This document shows, one piece after another, positions 25,091 to 33,309 of a DNA stretch of 50,039 nucleotides. Numbering within the stretch: the first letter of the stretch is position 1; the number at the start of each line of letters is the position of its first letter. This DNA comes from Pseudomonadota bacterium. Lineage in GTDB: Bacteria; Desulfobacterota; Syntrophorhabdia; Syntrophorhabdales; Syntrophorhabdaceae. The notes beneath the pieces were generated by a model, which saw only the letters and a list, made by a program, of their open reading frames with translations, was not told the origin of the DNA and did no database searches. Both the position numbers and the translations under genes were made by a program. The stretch lies in contig JAPLKB010000047.1 of assembly GCA_026388275.1 (NCBI GenBank), forward strand, positions 1 to 50,039, in the 5' to 3' direction.

Positions 25091-26197
25091 TCAAAATCCC
25101 AGAGACACTTCCAGACCATAGTATTCCACTTTATTATTGTAGAACTGGCCATGCGGATCAAACCCCTTATACCACTGCCCCATTAGGCGCAGTCGACGCT
25201 GACCCGGGTTGGGGTGGCCGAACTCGAGGCCTGCCTTGACGCTGGTACTGGTGGCCCAGTTATGCTCATCGAAGCTCTTCATGTCTACCCCGCCAATCGG
25301 CCTGCCTTTCCACACAAGCGGCTTGCTGCCGCGATACTCTATCCCCCAGTGTGCGCTCATCGGCCTTAGATCGTGCGGTTCTTTGTGGATCATGTATTCA
25401 CCGCCACCGTACAATCGCCATTCGTGCCATTCGCGGGAATAGATAAGTTCAATAGCTTCATAGCTGAGATTAACCCGTTCCGGAGGATTAACACTCTGAA
25501 GAAATTCATCTCCCAGGTGCGAACTCTGGTGATAGATGCGAAAGCGGAAAGAATTATCGCCGTACCGGTATGTAACAGGAATTCCGACTGTATAATCAGC
25601 GTTGATGAGGTCGTGGGAAGATGTATCCATGTTAAACTGGGCAAATAAAGCGCCTTCCACGCTGAGCTGCAGGCCGTCCCCTTCACGGGTACCTAAAAAC
25701 CTGTACATGCCGAAGGTCTCTCCGAAGCCGACTGACGCCATGGTATACCGCCCACCAGGTGATTTGAAGCGGTTCATACTGACAAAAAACCGTGTCTGCT
25801 TAGGGTCGGCGATGAGTGGCTGGAACAGGTTTCCTGTTGGAAAGGCTCCTCCTTCCCTGGTTATCCCCATAAAACTGCTTACCGTCCCCGGCTTGCCTGC
25901 ATCTGCAGACTTCACCACAATCGTCATTTCATGCAGTCCGTCGATATTTCGTAGCTGTTTATCGGCCGTCTCCCGCCGTATCGGGTCATCTTTAAACAAA
26001 GTAACCGTGGCAACCCCATTGACAATCTTCAAGATATAGCTGTCTCTCTCCCAGTGTAAATCCCGCTCAAGGATAGATGCAATATAGCCGGTCAGGAATT
26101 CATCACCGGTCCTGTCCGCAGCCGATAAAGGGTGAGATGGGAAAAGAAGCATGAGCCATAAAACCTCAAGAACCATAAATAATCTAATTAAAGGCAT
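25091..26197 (-). CDS. BON-like plus DUF1207 outer-membrane protein
   Basis: A 368-aa protein. Signal peptide (about 1-27), a BON-like domain at about 35-95 (SILERDLHWERDSYILKIVN, GVATVTL, then DGLHEMTIVV), then DUF1207 with FPTGNLFQPLIADPKQTRFF, FRIYHQSSHLGDEFLQSVNP and YGGGEYMIHKEP, ending YYGLEVSLGF as a barrel should. The BON and DUF1207 pairing is found in similar islands. The start codon context, ATGCCTTTAATT with a preceding CTTCAGGAAGG segment, matches that of the small membrane gene at 11994. A short 24-codon helical open frame follows the stop (EKYNSKLYLKLEYLEAEKKK) and may be a remnant. Confidence 0.78.
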   Translation of the reverse strand: MPLIRLFMVLEVLWLMLLFPSHPLSAADRTGDEFLTGYIASILERDLHWERDSYILKIVNGVATVTLFKDDPIRRETADKQLRNIDGLHEMTIVVKSADAGKPGTVSSFMGITREGGAFPTGNLFQPLIADPKQTRFFVSMNRFKSPGGRYTMASVGFGETFGMYRFLGTREGDGLQLSVEGALFAQFNMDTSSHDLINADYTVGIPVTYRYGDNSFRFRIYHQSSHLGDEFLQSVNPPERVNLSYEAIELIYSREWHEWRLYGGGEYMIHKEPHDLRPMSAHWGIEYRGSKPLVWKGRPIGGVDMKSFDEHNWATSTSVKAGLEFGHPNPGQRRLRLMGQWYKGFDPHGQFYNNKVEYYGLEVSLGF

Positions 26198-26387
26198 GAT
26201 ACAACATCCTCCCTTTTTTATTTATCTGCCCTTCCTGAAGTCGGGTATTGGTGCTGTTCTATGGGGGAAGCAATGCGATACTTCTCTGGAACCATATCTT
26301 GGCTGGGAAAGATAGAAGTAAAAAGTTGATTTGTCATTGTTGTTTCACCATCTATTCAACGTTACGCATCAACTCTTACCACCATAA

Positions 26388-26471
26388 TTATCCGTCAGAT
26401 ATGCCTTCCTTCTTAGTTGCACTTATCAGGGCTATTGTTTTAGGAGCAAACATTATTTTTATGCGGCTCAT
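26388..26471 (-). pseudogene. 5' scrap of a Pat-like gene
   Basis: MSRIKIMFAPKTIALISATK then KEGISDG and TAA. The first 24 residues parallel the Pat-like gene at 22260-24929 (MSRIQVMFNPKTIALIGATE). Everything after codon 27 is gone. Its own AAGGAG site remains. Confidence 0.8.
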
Positions 26472-26520
26472 TTTTCTATTCTCCTTTACCCGGACATCCA
26501 CTATATTTAAGGAAGATTGT

Positions 26521-26700
26521 ACACGGTAAAAATATGTACCTCCGTTTGTTCCAAGCAGCAGGACTCCGGTCAGGTATCCTCCAATAAATGCCGATGAGAT
26601 CAAAAAAGGCGGCAAGTAAGGGAAAGCTGATGATTGAGACAGCTATTCCCGGGCTGATTAGATACCGCAAGGGTTCGAATTGAGCGTACGGCCCAGGGAA
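26521..26700 (-). pseudogene. Fragment of an MlaE/YrbE-type permease gene, frameshifted
   Basis: The minus strand reads QFEPLRYLISPGIAVSIISF then PLLAAFFDLIG, then with a one-base shift IGGYLTGVLLLGTNGGTYFY. This is the conserved middle of MlaE permeases (lipid-transport ABC systems). Both ends are missing and the right end runs directly into the 5' region of the Pat scrap, so two unrelated gene pieces are joined. Confidence 0.75.
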
Positions 26701-26750
26701 GTCAATTATAACCTTGCATGAAAAAAATTGTTCTTACCCCTCTTTGATTC

Positions 26751-26948
26751 CTAACGCCGTTCTTCGTGAGATCCACCCCTGCCATCACGTCCTCCATCCC
26801 TGGCATCACGTCCTCCATCCCTGTCATCATGTCCTCCGCCACCTCGGTTATCATATCCTCCAGGTCCTCCAGGTCCCCAGAAACATCCTCCAAGCGATAC
26901 AAGCACCGTCATTAATACCATTGTCAATAAAATGATTCTCTTCATCAT
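26751..26948 (-). CDS. Small Gly/Asp/Arg-rich lipoprotein
   Basis: A 65-aa protein with a lipobox VSLGGC followed by a short tail of repeats such as DGGRDARDGGRDGR, encoded by repeated CATCCCTG-CATCACGTCC units. Start at ATG 26948 after AAAGGAG. Too simple to classify; a lipid-anchored low-complexity tail. Confidence 0.55.
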   Translation of the reverse strand: MMKRIILLTMVLMTVLVSLGGCFWGPGGPGGYDNRGGGGHDDRDGGRDARDGGRDGRGGSHEERR

Positions 26949-27141
26949 CTCTCCTTTCTTTTGATTTGTTTGTTACCAAACATGCGAATTGTATGACCCA
27001 CCTACACGCAAAAGGGCTTCGACCCGGGCCTTTGTCGGGAGGAACCCCGGTTGAATAACGCCGCAATCATATTAAGCCGCATCGCGCGAGACAGACTGCT
27101 TTACCAAGGCGCTGAACTGGTCGATATATAAGATTCCCTTC

Positions 27142-27444
27142 TTATCGAAAATTAAGCGGGAAAACAATGCTGATGCCCGGCGACTGATACGGGTATGGGT
27201 CATAGACGACCGGTGGAGGCACATAGACCGGAGCCTGGTAGTAGTAATGACGGGGGGGCTGCCGATACACACGCTGGCTGTACCCGTACCGGCCCTGTTT
27301 GTAATGCCCCCTGTGTTTACCGTTATCCTGACTGAAAGCTGGTGTGATGTATATGCCGCCGATCATTGAGGCGAAGACGAGCGCCATCATAATCTTGCCA
27401 ACTGCTAAACTAAACTTCCTGACTCGCGTATTTGAAGTTCTCAT
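27142..27444 (-). CDS. Secreted Tyr/Pro-rich protein
   Basis: A 100-aa protein with a long signal region (residues about 12-38, ending AFSQDN) and a mature part rich in Tyr, Pro, Arg and His (QGRYGYSQRVYRQPPRHYYY, APVYVPPPVVYDP), ending SPGISIVFPLNFR. Similar short exported proteins with PPPVVY stretches are common near BON and Trp-rich envelope proteins. GGAAGG precedes the ATG. Function unknown. Confidence 0.6.
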   Translation of the reverse strand: MRTSNTRVRKFSLAVGKIMMALVFASMIGGIYITPAFSQDNGKHRGHYKQGRYGYSQRVYRQPPRHYYYQAPVYVPPPVVYDPYPYQSPGISIVFPLNFR

Positions 27445-27522
27445 AGTGACCTTCCATTCTTGGAGTGATGCCCTATCGCAAAATAGGGTTTGCTATCTTG
27501 ACGTTGTAGTAGCCTCGATTAT

Positions 27523-28005
27523 TTACTTTTTGCCTTTAGACTTCGGGTGGCGCTGAGGATGGAATAACAGATTAGCATTCTTCTTCTGAGCGTCCGACAT
27601 GCTGGCATAGAGAGGCTCGAAAACCGGAATAAATTTCTTAAGGTAATCTGCATGTGCCTCGGCAATTGTGCTATAGGATTTAAGATCTTCGACAGCAGTC
27701 ATGGTATCTTCTTTTTCTGACCTTTCCTTGATGAGTGCCTCCATCGTTTTCGCATCATCCCGCATCACCTGGGTGACGTTATTCCATAGCTCTTCCTGTG
27801 CCGGGGTGATCTTGAGCTTGGTATGAAGCTCTTTGATGCGTGCCTCAGTACGGTCGACCTTTGTAGCCTTACCAACAGCCGCCTTGCCTGGCTCGGGTGA
27901 TGCCGCGTACGAAGGGCTTGGACTTGTGAGAACCATAAAGGCGAGGAGCACCGCCGCAATAGCAAGTGCAGATGGATAATTGAACTGATAGGCAATTCGT
28001 TTCAT
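27523..28005 (-). CDS. Spy/CpxP-like periplasmic protein (LTXXQ type)
   Basis: A 160-aa protein with a signal peptide to about residue 34 (SYAAS). The mature helical part carries two family motifs: LKITPAQEELWNNV at about 62-75 and SMSDAQKKNANLLF near 136-150. Spy and CpxP act as periplasmic chaperones or stress sensors, and are induced by envelope damage. The C-terminus is His/Lys rich (HPQRHPKSKGKK). Repeat copy F lies 125 bp upstream. Confidence 0.8.
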   Translation of the reverse strand: MKRIAYQFNYPSALAIAAVLLAFMVLTSPSPSYAASPEPGKAAVGKATKVDRTEARIKELHTKLKITPAQEELWNNVTQVMRDDAKTMEALIKERSEKEDTMTAVEDLKSYSTIAEAHADYLKKFIPVFEPLYASMSDAQKKNANLLFHPQRHPKSKGKK

Positions 28006-28129
28006 AATCTGTCTCCTTATACATATTTAAGTTTAATCTCTGTATCCCGTCTCACAGAGGATTTTCAGGGGGGCGATTGTTTTTCCACCCTATTTATATG
28101 AACTTTTAACACACTGTATGTTCTTTGTA

Positions 28130-28195
28130 TGTCGCGGAACCAACAATTATTTTGTAGCGTTTTTCATAAAAAAGCGCGTCGTCTTTATCGTGACA
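28130..28195. repeat. TGT-spaced intergenic element, copy F (long form)
   Basis: TGTCGCGG to TTTATCGTGACA, 66 bp. Both outer arms differ from the consensus in ways that keep partial pairing (CGCG and CGTG). Upstream of the Spy/CpxP-like gene. The next 350 bp to the left of the ice-binding gene terminator show no gene. Confidence 0.85.
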
Positions 28196-28547
28196 AGAAT
28201 CAAAAGTGTATTTCATGCTGAGATAAAAGGGCTGCTAAATGCGATAAAAAGGCTGCTGAATATGGGCCGATGCTGAATGTGCCTTAGCAGGACAGCGCAT
28301 CAGCTTCTTTCTTGTTGGTTTTGACATCCGGGGTGGGATTATTGGTAAAATTGTGGTAGTAGATGCAGGGATATTGGTTGTGTTTTATTCTTATACCGTA
28401 GGGCGATCATAACCTTGATTAGTGCCAGGGCATACCGCCTTCATCCTAGATTTGAGACTACTCGATGGAGACTTTATCCTGGAACCAACGATCTTCCGGC
28501 AGTCTCTGCCCACACTGTATTTCATTTTGGTAATTATTGAGGAACAA

Positions 28548-28576
28548 AAAAGGCAGGGATTAGTTCCCTGCCTTTT
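28548..28576. terminator. Bidirectional terminator hairpin
   Basis: AAAAGGCAGGGA (28548-28559) pairs perfectly with TCCCTGCCTTTT (28565-28576). A-rich and T-rich flanks make it a good Rho-independent terminator for the minus-strand ice-binding-like gene, 20 bp past its stop at 28596. Confidence 0.88.
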
Positions 28577-28595
28577 AATTTATTCAATCCTTATC

Positions 28596-29507
28596 CTATC
28601 CCTTAAATCTGAATCTTAATCCTGCAAGACCGAGGATACTCGAACCAAGAAGGAAAATTGTCGGAGGCACGGGAACGGGGGTACCGCCGCTGAAGCCATA
28701 GCTGCCGAAGTCGGAGCGGCCGGTGTCGAAGTCTTCGGCGGTGTTATTGTTGGAGATAAAATTGTCTTTCAACGTAACTGCCCCAGTTAGCGCGAAGGCC
28801 CTTCCGCACAGAATCGCTGCTGTGGGATCAAGGCCAACACTCGCAAGAGCAATAATATTTCCTGCAAACATAGTGCCTGTGCCCAGAGTAGCAGAGCTGC
28901 CGACCTGCCAATACACGCCAGCACCTGAACCGGTATTGATCACGTTAACAGAAGAGTCGCTTGCGGTCGTGAGTGTACTCCCTATCTGGAAAACCCAGGT
29001 CGCGTCGGCGTTACCCCCGCCATCGAGAGTGAGTGCTCCTGTCAACTGAGCCGACGAGGAAAAATAATAGACACCCGGAGAGAGCGTGTCGTATCCCGCT
29101 GAACCCAGGACGAAAGAAGAATAATTGTGGTCGTAAGGCAAGCCAGATAGCGTATTGTAAACAGCCGTTGCATCTGCCTTAGCAAGTTGTGCGACCCCAT
29201 CATTTTTATGTATCGTTCCCCCGCTCACGGTCCCATCAGGATAAAAGCCAGTAACCGAAGTTCCCGGCGTTACACCCAAATTGCCGTAGACTTGAGTGCT
29301 CTGCGAGGTGCTATGGTCGTTGGTCACTGTCGAGCTGCCCAGCACTGCGAAACTCTGCGCCGAATTCAGTATTGACGCGTTTGATACCAGAGGAATGCAA
29401 AGAAATGCAGTCAATGCTACTATTAATAGAATCAAATAATTGCATTTTATTTTAGATACTTTTCGTTCATCCAAAAATTGGCTAATTTCTTTAAAAATGG
29501 CTCTCAT
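28596..29507 (-). CDS. DUF3494 ice-binding-like protein with PEP-CTERM sorting tail
   Basis: A 303-aa protein. The N-terminus has an extended positive region and a signal peptide (about 22-44, ending SNAS). The DUF3494 ice-binding-like domain covers about 45-240 (AQSFAVLGSSTVTN, YGNLGVTPGTSVTGF, LSPGVYYFSSSAQLTGALTL, ATWVFQIGSTLTT, GRAFALTGAVTLKDNFI). The last 27 residues are a PEP-CTERM-type signal: VPVPPTIFLLGSSILGLAGL then an Arg-rich end. Exosortase removal and surface export are expected; no exosortase is in the window. Actual ice binding is not established for many family members. Confidence 0.88.
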   Translation of the reverse strand: MRAIFKEISQFLDERKVSKIKCNYLILLIVALTAFLCIPLVSNASILNSAQSFAVLGSSTVTNDHSTSQSTQVYGNLGVTPGTSVTGFYPDGTVSGGTIHKNDGVAQLAKADATAVYNTLSGLPYDHNYSSFVLGSAGYDTLSPGVYYFSSSAQLTGALTLDGGGNADATWVFQIGSTLTTASDSSVNVINTGSGAGVYWQVGSSATLGTGTMFAGNIIALASVGLDPTAAILCGRAFALTGAVTLKDNFISNNNTAEDFDTGRSDFGSYGFSGGTPVPVPPTIFLLGSSILGLAGLRFRFKG

Positions 29508-29784
29508 TGCTTTCTCCTTTTTTTAGGTAATCTAATTCAGAATCTGTTTAAAAACCTCCCTATTTTATTTTCAATAATATTTGTTTTCGTAGTTACCAGG
29601 GTCACTAAGAGCAACTCCAAAAAACAATAACATAAAATTCTAATATTTGACCCTATCATAACTTTTTACAATGTAAAACATATTATTTTTTTTGTATGTA
29701 GGATAAGTACGACACCTTGTGTAGGACAAGTTCACAAAATATTGTAAGCTTAGACATTTGCCCGGTAAATACCCCACAAAACAT

Positions 29785-29813
29785 TTGTAACTATATGAGA
29801 TAATTGGTGTAAT
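29785..29813 (+). promoter_or_regulatory. Sigma70-type promoter for the 43-aa gene
   Basis: TTGTAA (29785-29790), 17 bp, TGTAAT (29808-29813). Same boxes and spacing as at 78-106 on the minus strand; the sequence around them is also conserved. Confidence 0.55.
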
Positions 29814-29843
29814 AATAATTATCACACCTCAAGGAGATCACCC

Positions 29844-29975
29844 GTGACCAATAAATTCGACACTCCGGGTTTTGCCGATTATTTCATAGAGCAAATAAAC
29901 ATCAAAACAGCAAGAAAGTCTCACGATCATAAAAAGCTTTTACTGTTTACACCATTAATAATATCTATAATATAA
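29844..29975 (+). pseudogene. Truncated copy of the gene at the window's left edge
   Basis: GTG 29844 with CAAGGAG upstream opens a 43-codon frame: VTNKFDTPGFADYFIEQINI, then KTARKSHDHKKLLLFTPLII. The first 15 residues match the gene starting at 46 on the minus strand. It ends at TAA 29973-29975, 27 bp before repeat copy G, which suggests the 3' part was replaced. The full length of the family is unknown here because the other copy leaves the window. Confidence 0.55.
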
Positions 29976-30001
29976 CAATACCAGAAGCTCTGGCTCATGT
30001 C

Positions 30002-30066
30002 TGTCGCAGAACCGACAATTATTTTGTAACGCTTTTTACAAAAAGCGTGTCGTCTTTTTTGCTACA
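30002..30066. repeat. TGT-spaced intergenic element, copy G (long form)
   Basis: TGTCGCAG to TTTTGCTACA, 65 bp, preceded by ATACCAGAAGCTCTGGCTCATG as in copies A and B. It sits between the truncated 43-aa gene and the AsmA-like gene, 184 bp before its start. Confidence 0.88.
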
Positions 30067-30249
30067 GGTATTTATGGTCACATAAATATTTCGAAACCTG
30101 TTACCCAGGATTATTCTTCGATAATTCTTGTTTTGGGATGGGAGTTCCTTGAAGGGGACAAACAAAACTAAAAGAAGGATCAAGACTTGACAACTGAACA
30201 AATATACATATATTTGAAGCAAGTACATGTCTATCAGGGACTAAAAGTC

Positions 30250-31683
30250 ATGAGGATAAAAAGAAAAAAAGGCCTGATTATCGCGGGCGGCGTTGTCGCC
30301 TTGTTCGTAATCGCTGTAATCGTCACTGTATTATTATTCGATATAAATTCTTACAAGTCGAAGATCGAAACCGTTGCCTCTGAGGCAACCAGCATGGATG
30401 TCAGGATCAATGGGAAGATGGGGCTCTCTTTCTTTCCTTTTGGCGTATCTGCAAAGGATATCCATGTTGCCGGCAAGGGAGGCGTAGTCCTTTCCCTTGA
30501 ACGTCTCAAGTTAGGGGCAGAGTTGATGCCTTTGCTGAGGAAACAGCTAAAGATCACCGATTGTGAACTTGTCAAACCGGCTATTACCATTGTGAAGGAC
30601 GCAGAGGGAAAATACAATTTCGAGAGCACTGAAAAGAAACCAAAAAAAGGGGGTCAAGGAACATCTTTCAGTCTTAATGAACTCAAGCTGTTCAAGGGGT
30701 CCCTTGTTTATCTTGACAAAAAGACAGGCGAAAAGACCGAGATAAATAAAATCAATCTGGCTGGCAAAGATTTTTCGATAGCGGATACCTCAGGGGACAT
30801 TATAAAAAATATCTCTTTTACGGGAAATATAGACTGCAATGAACTGCGGAAAAAAGACCTCAAGATCGACAGTATCAAGAGTGGTATAAAAGCAGAGAAG
30901 GGGATATTCTCTCTAAAGCCCCTTACCATGGATATCTTCGGTGCAAAGGGCGAAGGAAATATCACAGTGGACAAAACAGAAGCAGACGCTGAATATAAAA
31001 TTAATTTAAATGTTTCGAAACTGGACTTCCAAAAACTTCAGGAATCCTTTGGTGCAAAAAAGCTGATCAGCGGAAAAGGTGATCTTGCTGCCTTCCTGAC
31101 GGTGAAAGAAAAAGAAGGGCGCAAGCCGTTGAATGGCATGGATGGTACTTTATCTCTCCAGGGTAACAATCTCATCACCTATACTGTGGACCTCGACAAG
31201 GTCCTCTCAACGTTTGAAGCAAGCCAGAAGTTCAACCTTGTCGACGTTGGCGCTTTTTTCATAGCCGGTCCTTTGGGTTCCGCTGCCCTAAGGGGGTACC
31301 GTTATGGGGATGTTTATTACCAAGCCCAGGGAGGGCGGGGTACCATCACACAGTTCGTTTCCCACTGGAAAATTAAGAGTGGTGTGGCCGACGCCAGGGA
31401 CTGCGCATTTGCGACGCAACATAATCGGGTAGCCCTTAAAGGAAAGCTGAATCTTATCAGCGAGCGCTATGATAACGTAACAGTGGCACTTCTCGACAAC
31501 AAGGGATGCGCAAAATTCAAACAAAGCATCAGCGGCCCCTTCGGGGCTCCCCGAATCGGTGCGTTAAGCACAGTCGAGTCCCTCGCCGGCCCGATCTTGA
31601 ATCTTTTCAACCAAACAAAACGCTTTGTCCAGGCCGGCAAATGCGAGGTCTTTTATAGCGGTTCCGTGCAGCAGCCCCGCTGA
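30250..31683 (+). CDS. AsmA-family protein
   Basis: A 477-aa protein. One N-terminal membrane helix (GLIIAGGVVALFVIAVIVTV), then the AsmA beginning: LLFDINSYKSKIETVASEAT, RINGKMGLSFFPFGVSAKDI. Long beta-rich repeats follow, and the C-terminal AsmA_2-like part contains GKGDLAAFLTVKEKEG, the YRYGDVYYQAQGGRGTITQF region and ending FYSGSVQQPR. AsmA-like proteins bridge the periplasm and are linked to phospholipid transport and outer-membrane assembly. I start at ATG 30250 (AGGGA upstream) rather than a TTG at 30187. Confidence 0.82.
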   Translation: MRIKRKKGLIIAGGVVALFVIAVIVTVLLFDINSYKSKIETVASEATSMDVRINGKMGLSFFPFGVSAKDIHVAGKGGVVLSLERLKLGAELMPLLRKQLKITDCELVKPAITIVKDAEGKYNFESTEKKPKKGGQGTSFSLNELKLFKGSLVYLDKKTGEKTEINKINLAGKDFSIADTSGDIIKNISFTGNIDCNELRKKDLKIDSIKSGIKAEKGIFSLKPLTMDIFGAKGEGNITVDKTEADAEYKINLNVSKLDFQKLQESFGAKKLISGKGDLAAFLTVKEKEGRKPLNGMDGTLSLQGNNLITYTVDLDKVLSTFEASQKFNLVDVGAFFIAGPLGSAALRGYRYGDVYYQAQGGRGTITQFVSHWKIKSGVADARDCAFATQHNRVALKGKLNLISERYDNVTVALLDNKGCAKFKQSISGPFGAPRIGALSTVESLAGPILNLFNQTKRFVQAGKCEVFYSGSVQQPR

Positions 31684-31752
31684 CATATCTTACAAACTGA
31701 CACGAGTATTGCAGGGTAGTTAAAACTGTCATTGAAGCCAACATTCTATAGT

Positions 31753-32058
31753 TTACTCTATGTGTGATTTGGCTGTTTTTAAAGCGAGGTCTTTATCTTT
31801 GGTAAACAATTTCCACTCTATTCCTGAAGAGTGAATACCGGCACCCTTGTCTCGACCTCTACAATAATACCAGTGTCCAAAACACTCGACAGTAGAAAAC
31901 GGATGATTGTCTGCGCAGAAGATTCCGCAAGTATTAATCTCCTCGTAAAAAATAGTTTCGTCGGGGGTTTCGTCGTAGGACATGTCATCAGGTAATACAA
32001 TTTGGGATACGTCAAAACCTTCTGCTTCCTTTTCATCCAACCAGTCTGATATATTCAC
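31753..32058 (-). CDS. Unknown cytoplasmic protein
   Basis: A 101-aa acidic protein with a GTG start (32058) after AGGAGG. It contains DWLDEKEAEGFDVSQIVLPD, CGIFCADNHPFSTVECFGHW and YYCRGRDKGAGI. Four cysteines (C-x3-C, then two) could bind metal, but no known finger is evident. No signal peptide. Family not recognised. Confidence 0.6.
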   Translation of the reverse strand: MNISDWLDEKEAEGFDVSQIVLPDDMSYDETPDETIFYEEINTCGIFCADNHPFSTVECFGHWYYCRGRDKGAGIHSSGIEWKLFTKDKDLALKTAKSHIE

Positions 32059-32124
32059 TGATCTTTTCCTCCTTTCATGTCAACTGACGTTTAACGCTTC
32101 AACCAGAAAAAACTAACCGGCTGT

Positions 32125-33102
32125 TTATCGTGCTTTTGGGATGGACATCATTTCTTTAGGGTAGTGGTCATAATTCGAATCGACCAAGGGCGCAGGGATA
32201 TCAATCCTGGCCAAAAGCGGAAAATGATCGGACGGGTAACGCTTTTTCCAGCGAAGCTGAATAATTATTGTGTCTTGAACCCGGATGGAGGAGGGGACAA
32301 AAATATAGTCGAGCCGGAATCGGAAAAAAAATCTGCGGAACCCGTGGAAGGTCACAGTGTGGCGATGGTTGGGATATTGCAGCCGGAAAGTATCCAGTAA
32401 GGGGGTAGGGTTTAAAACCATTCCTTTTGCCTTCATATTCATATGGACTTTACCTTTTAGAAATTGAATGGGTACACTTCTTTCCCTGGCATTGAAATCA
32501 CCCATAAGAATAAAAGGGTCAGAAAATGATCGTGTATGGATATACTGGGCTAATAAGACCACGCTTTTTTTCCTCGAACGCTGAGAAAGATGATCCAGGT
32601 GGGTATTGTAGAAATAGAAAGCCTGCCCGGAGTCTCTGTCGACAAGCCGCGCCCATGTGCAGGTTCGAGGCAGGATGTTTCCCCACCCCTTCGAACCCGG
32701 GATATCAGGTGTGTCCGATAACCAAAAAGTGCCTTCATCGGAGAGGGAGAACCGCGCTGCATTGAAAAAAATGGCCGTGTGCATCCCTTTGTTGCCCCCC
32801 AGACTGCCAATGCCCACCATCTCATAACCAGGGAGCATACTGTGGAGTGCAGTAATTTGAAAGTCCATTGCCTCCTGAAGGCCAAGGATATCTGGATGAT
32901 ATCGTTTCAACATTTCATGCACCAAATTTTGGCGAAAGATCCAGTGGTTCCTGCCGTCTTTTGCCGTTCCCCGCCGGATGTTGAAACTCATGATATTCAG
33001 GCTAAGGCCGGCATCGTCGGGCACCGGGTCGAACCTGGAGCCCGATGTGATCGGCCTGTAAATGGGATAAATGGTGTTTTTTAGGAGTCTGAGTCTCTTC
33101 AT
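32125..33102 (-). CDS. Endonuclease/exonuclease/phosphatase family protein
   Basis: A 325-aa protein, start ATG 33102. EEP-fold motifs are in order: LNIMSFNIRRG with the Asn-metal region, PDILGLQEAMDFQI (catalytic Glu), FYFYNTHLDHLSQRSR (His-Asp), FILMGDFNARE (Asp-Asn), FRLDYIFVP (Asp) and YPSDHFPLLARI (catalytic Asp-His). Such proteins cleave phosphodiester bonds in DNA, sugar-phosphates or sphingolipids; substrate is not predictable. No signal peptide. Divergent from the phospholipase D-like gene at 33310. Confidence 0.9.
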   Translation of the reverse strand: MKRLRLLKNTIYPIYRPITSGSRFDPVPDDAGLSLNIMSFNIRRGTAKDGRNHWIFRQNLVHEMLKRYHPDILGLQEAMDFQITALHSMLPGYEMVGIGSLGGNKGMHTAIFFNAARFSLSDEGTFWLSDTPDIPGSKGWGNILPRTCTWARLVDRDSGQAFYFYNTHLDHLSQRSRKKSVVLLAQYIHTRSFSDPFILMGDFNARERSVPIQFLKGKVHMNMKAKGMVLNPTPLLDTFRLQYPNHRHTVTFHGFRRFFFRFRLDYIFVPSSIRVQDTIIIQLRWKKRYPSDHFPLLARIDIPAPLVDSNYDHYPKEMMSIPKAR

Positions 33103-33309
33103 TTTTTCATCTTTAGTCTTGTTTTTATGAACTATGAATATGAACGTTTTGGATAACACAGTATCTGATATTAAATTGCATGCCCGAATATAATCACGAT
33201 TATTGAAAAAGTAAATCCCCCGTCCTGTAGAGGACTGGCTTAAGCTGAGGCTCCCTGCGGAATACCTGGTAATCATTGAAATGATGGATGTCAGTGATTA
33301 TATTTACCC

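Noticed and set aside
606-30066. Sigma54 promoter inside the TGT element (GTCGTCTTTTTTGCTA)
   Set aside because: The -24 GG is absent and the TTGC is not kept in copies B, E and F, so it does not fit as a conserved -24/-12 promoter.
30187-30249. Earlier TTG start for the AsmA-like protein
   Set aside because: No ribosome site; the typical basic residues and membrane helix begin right after ATG 30250.
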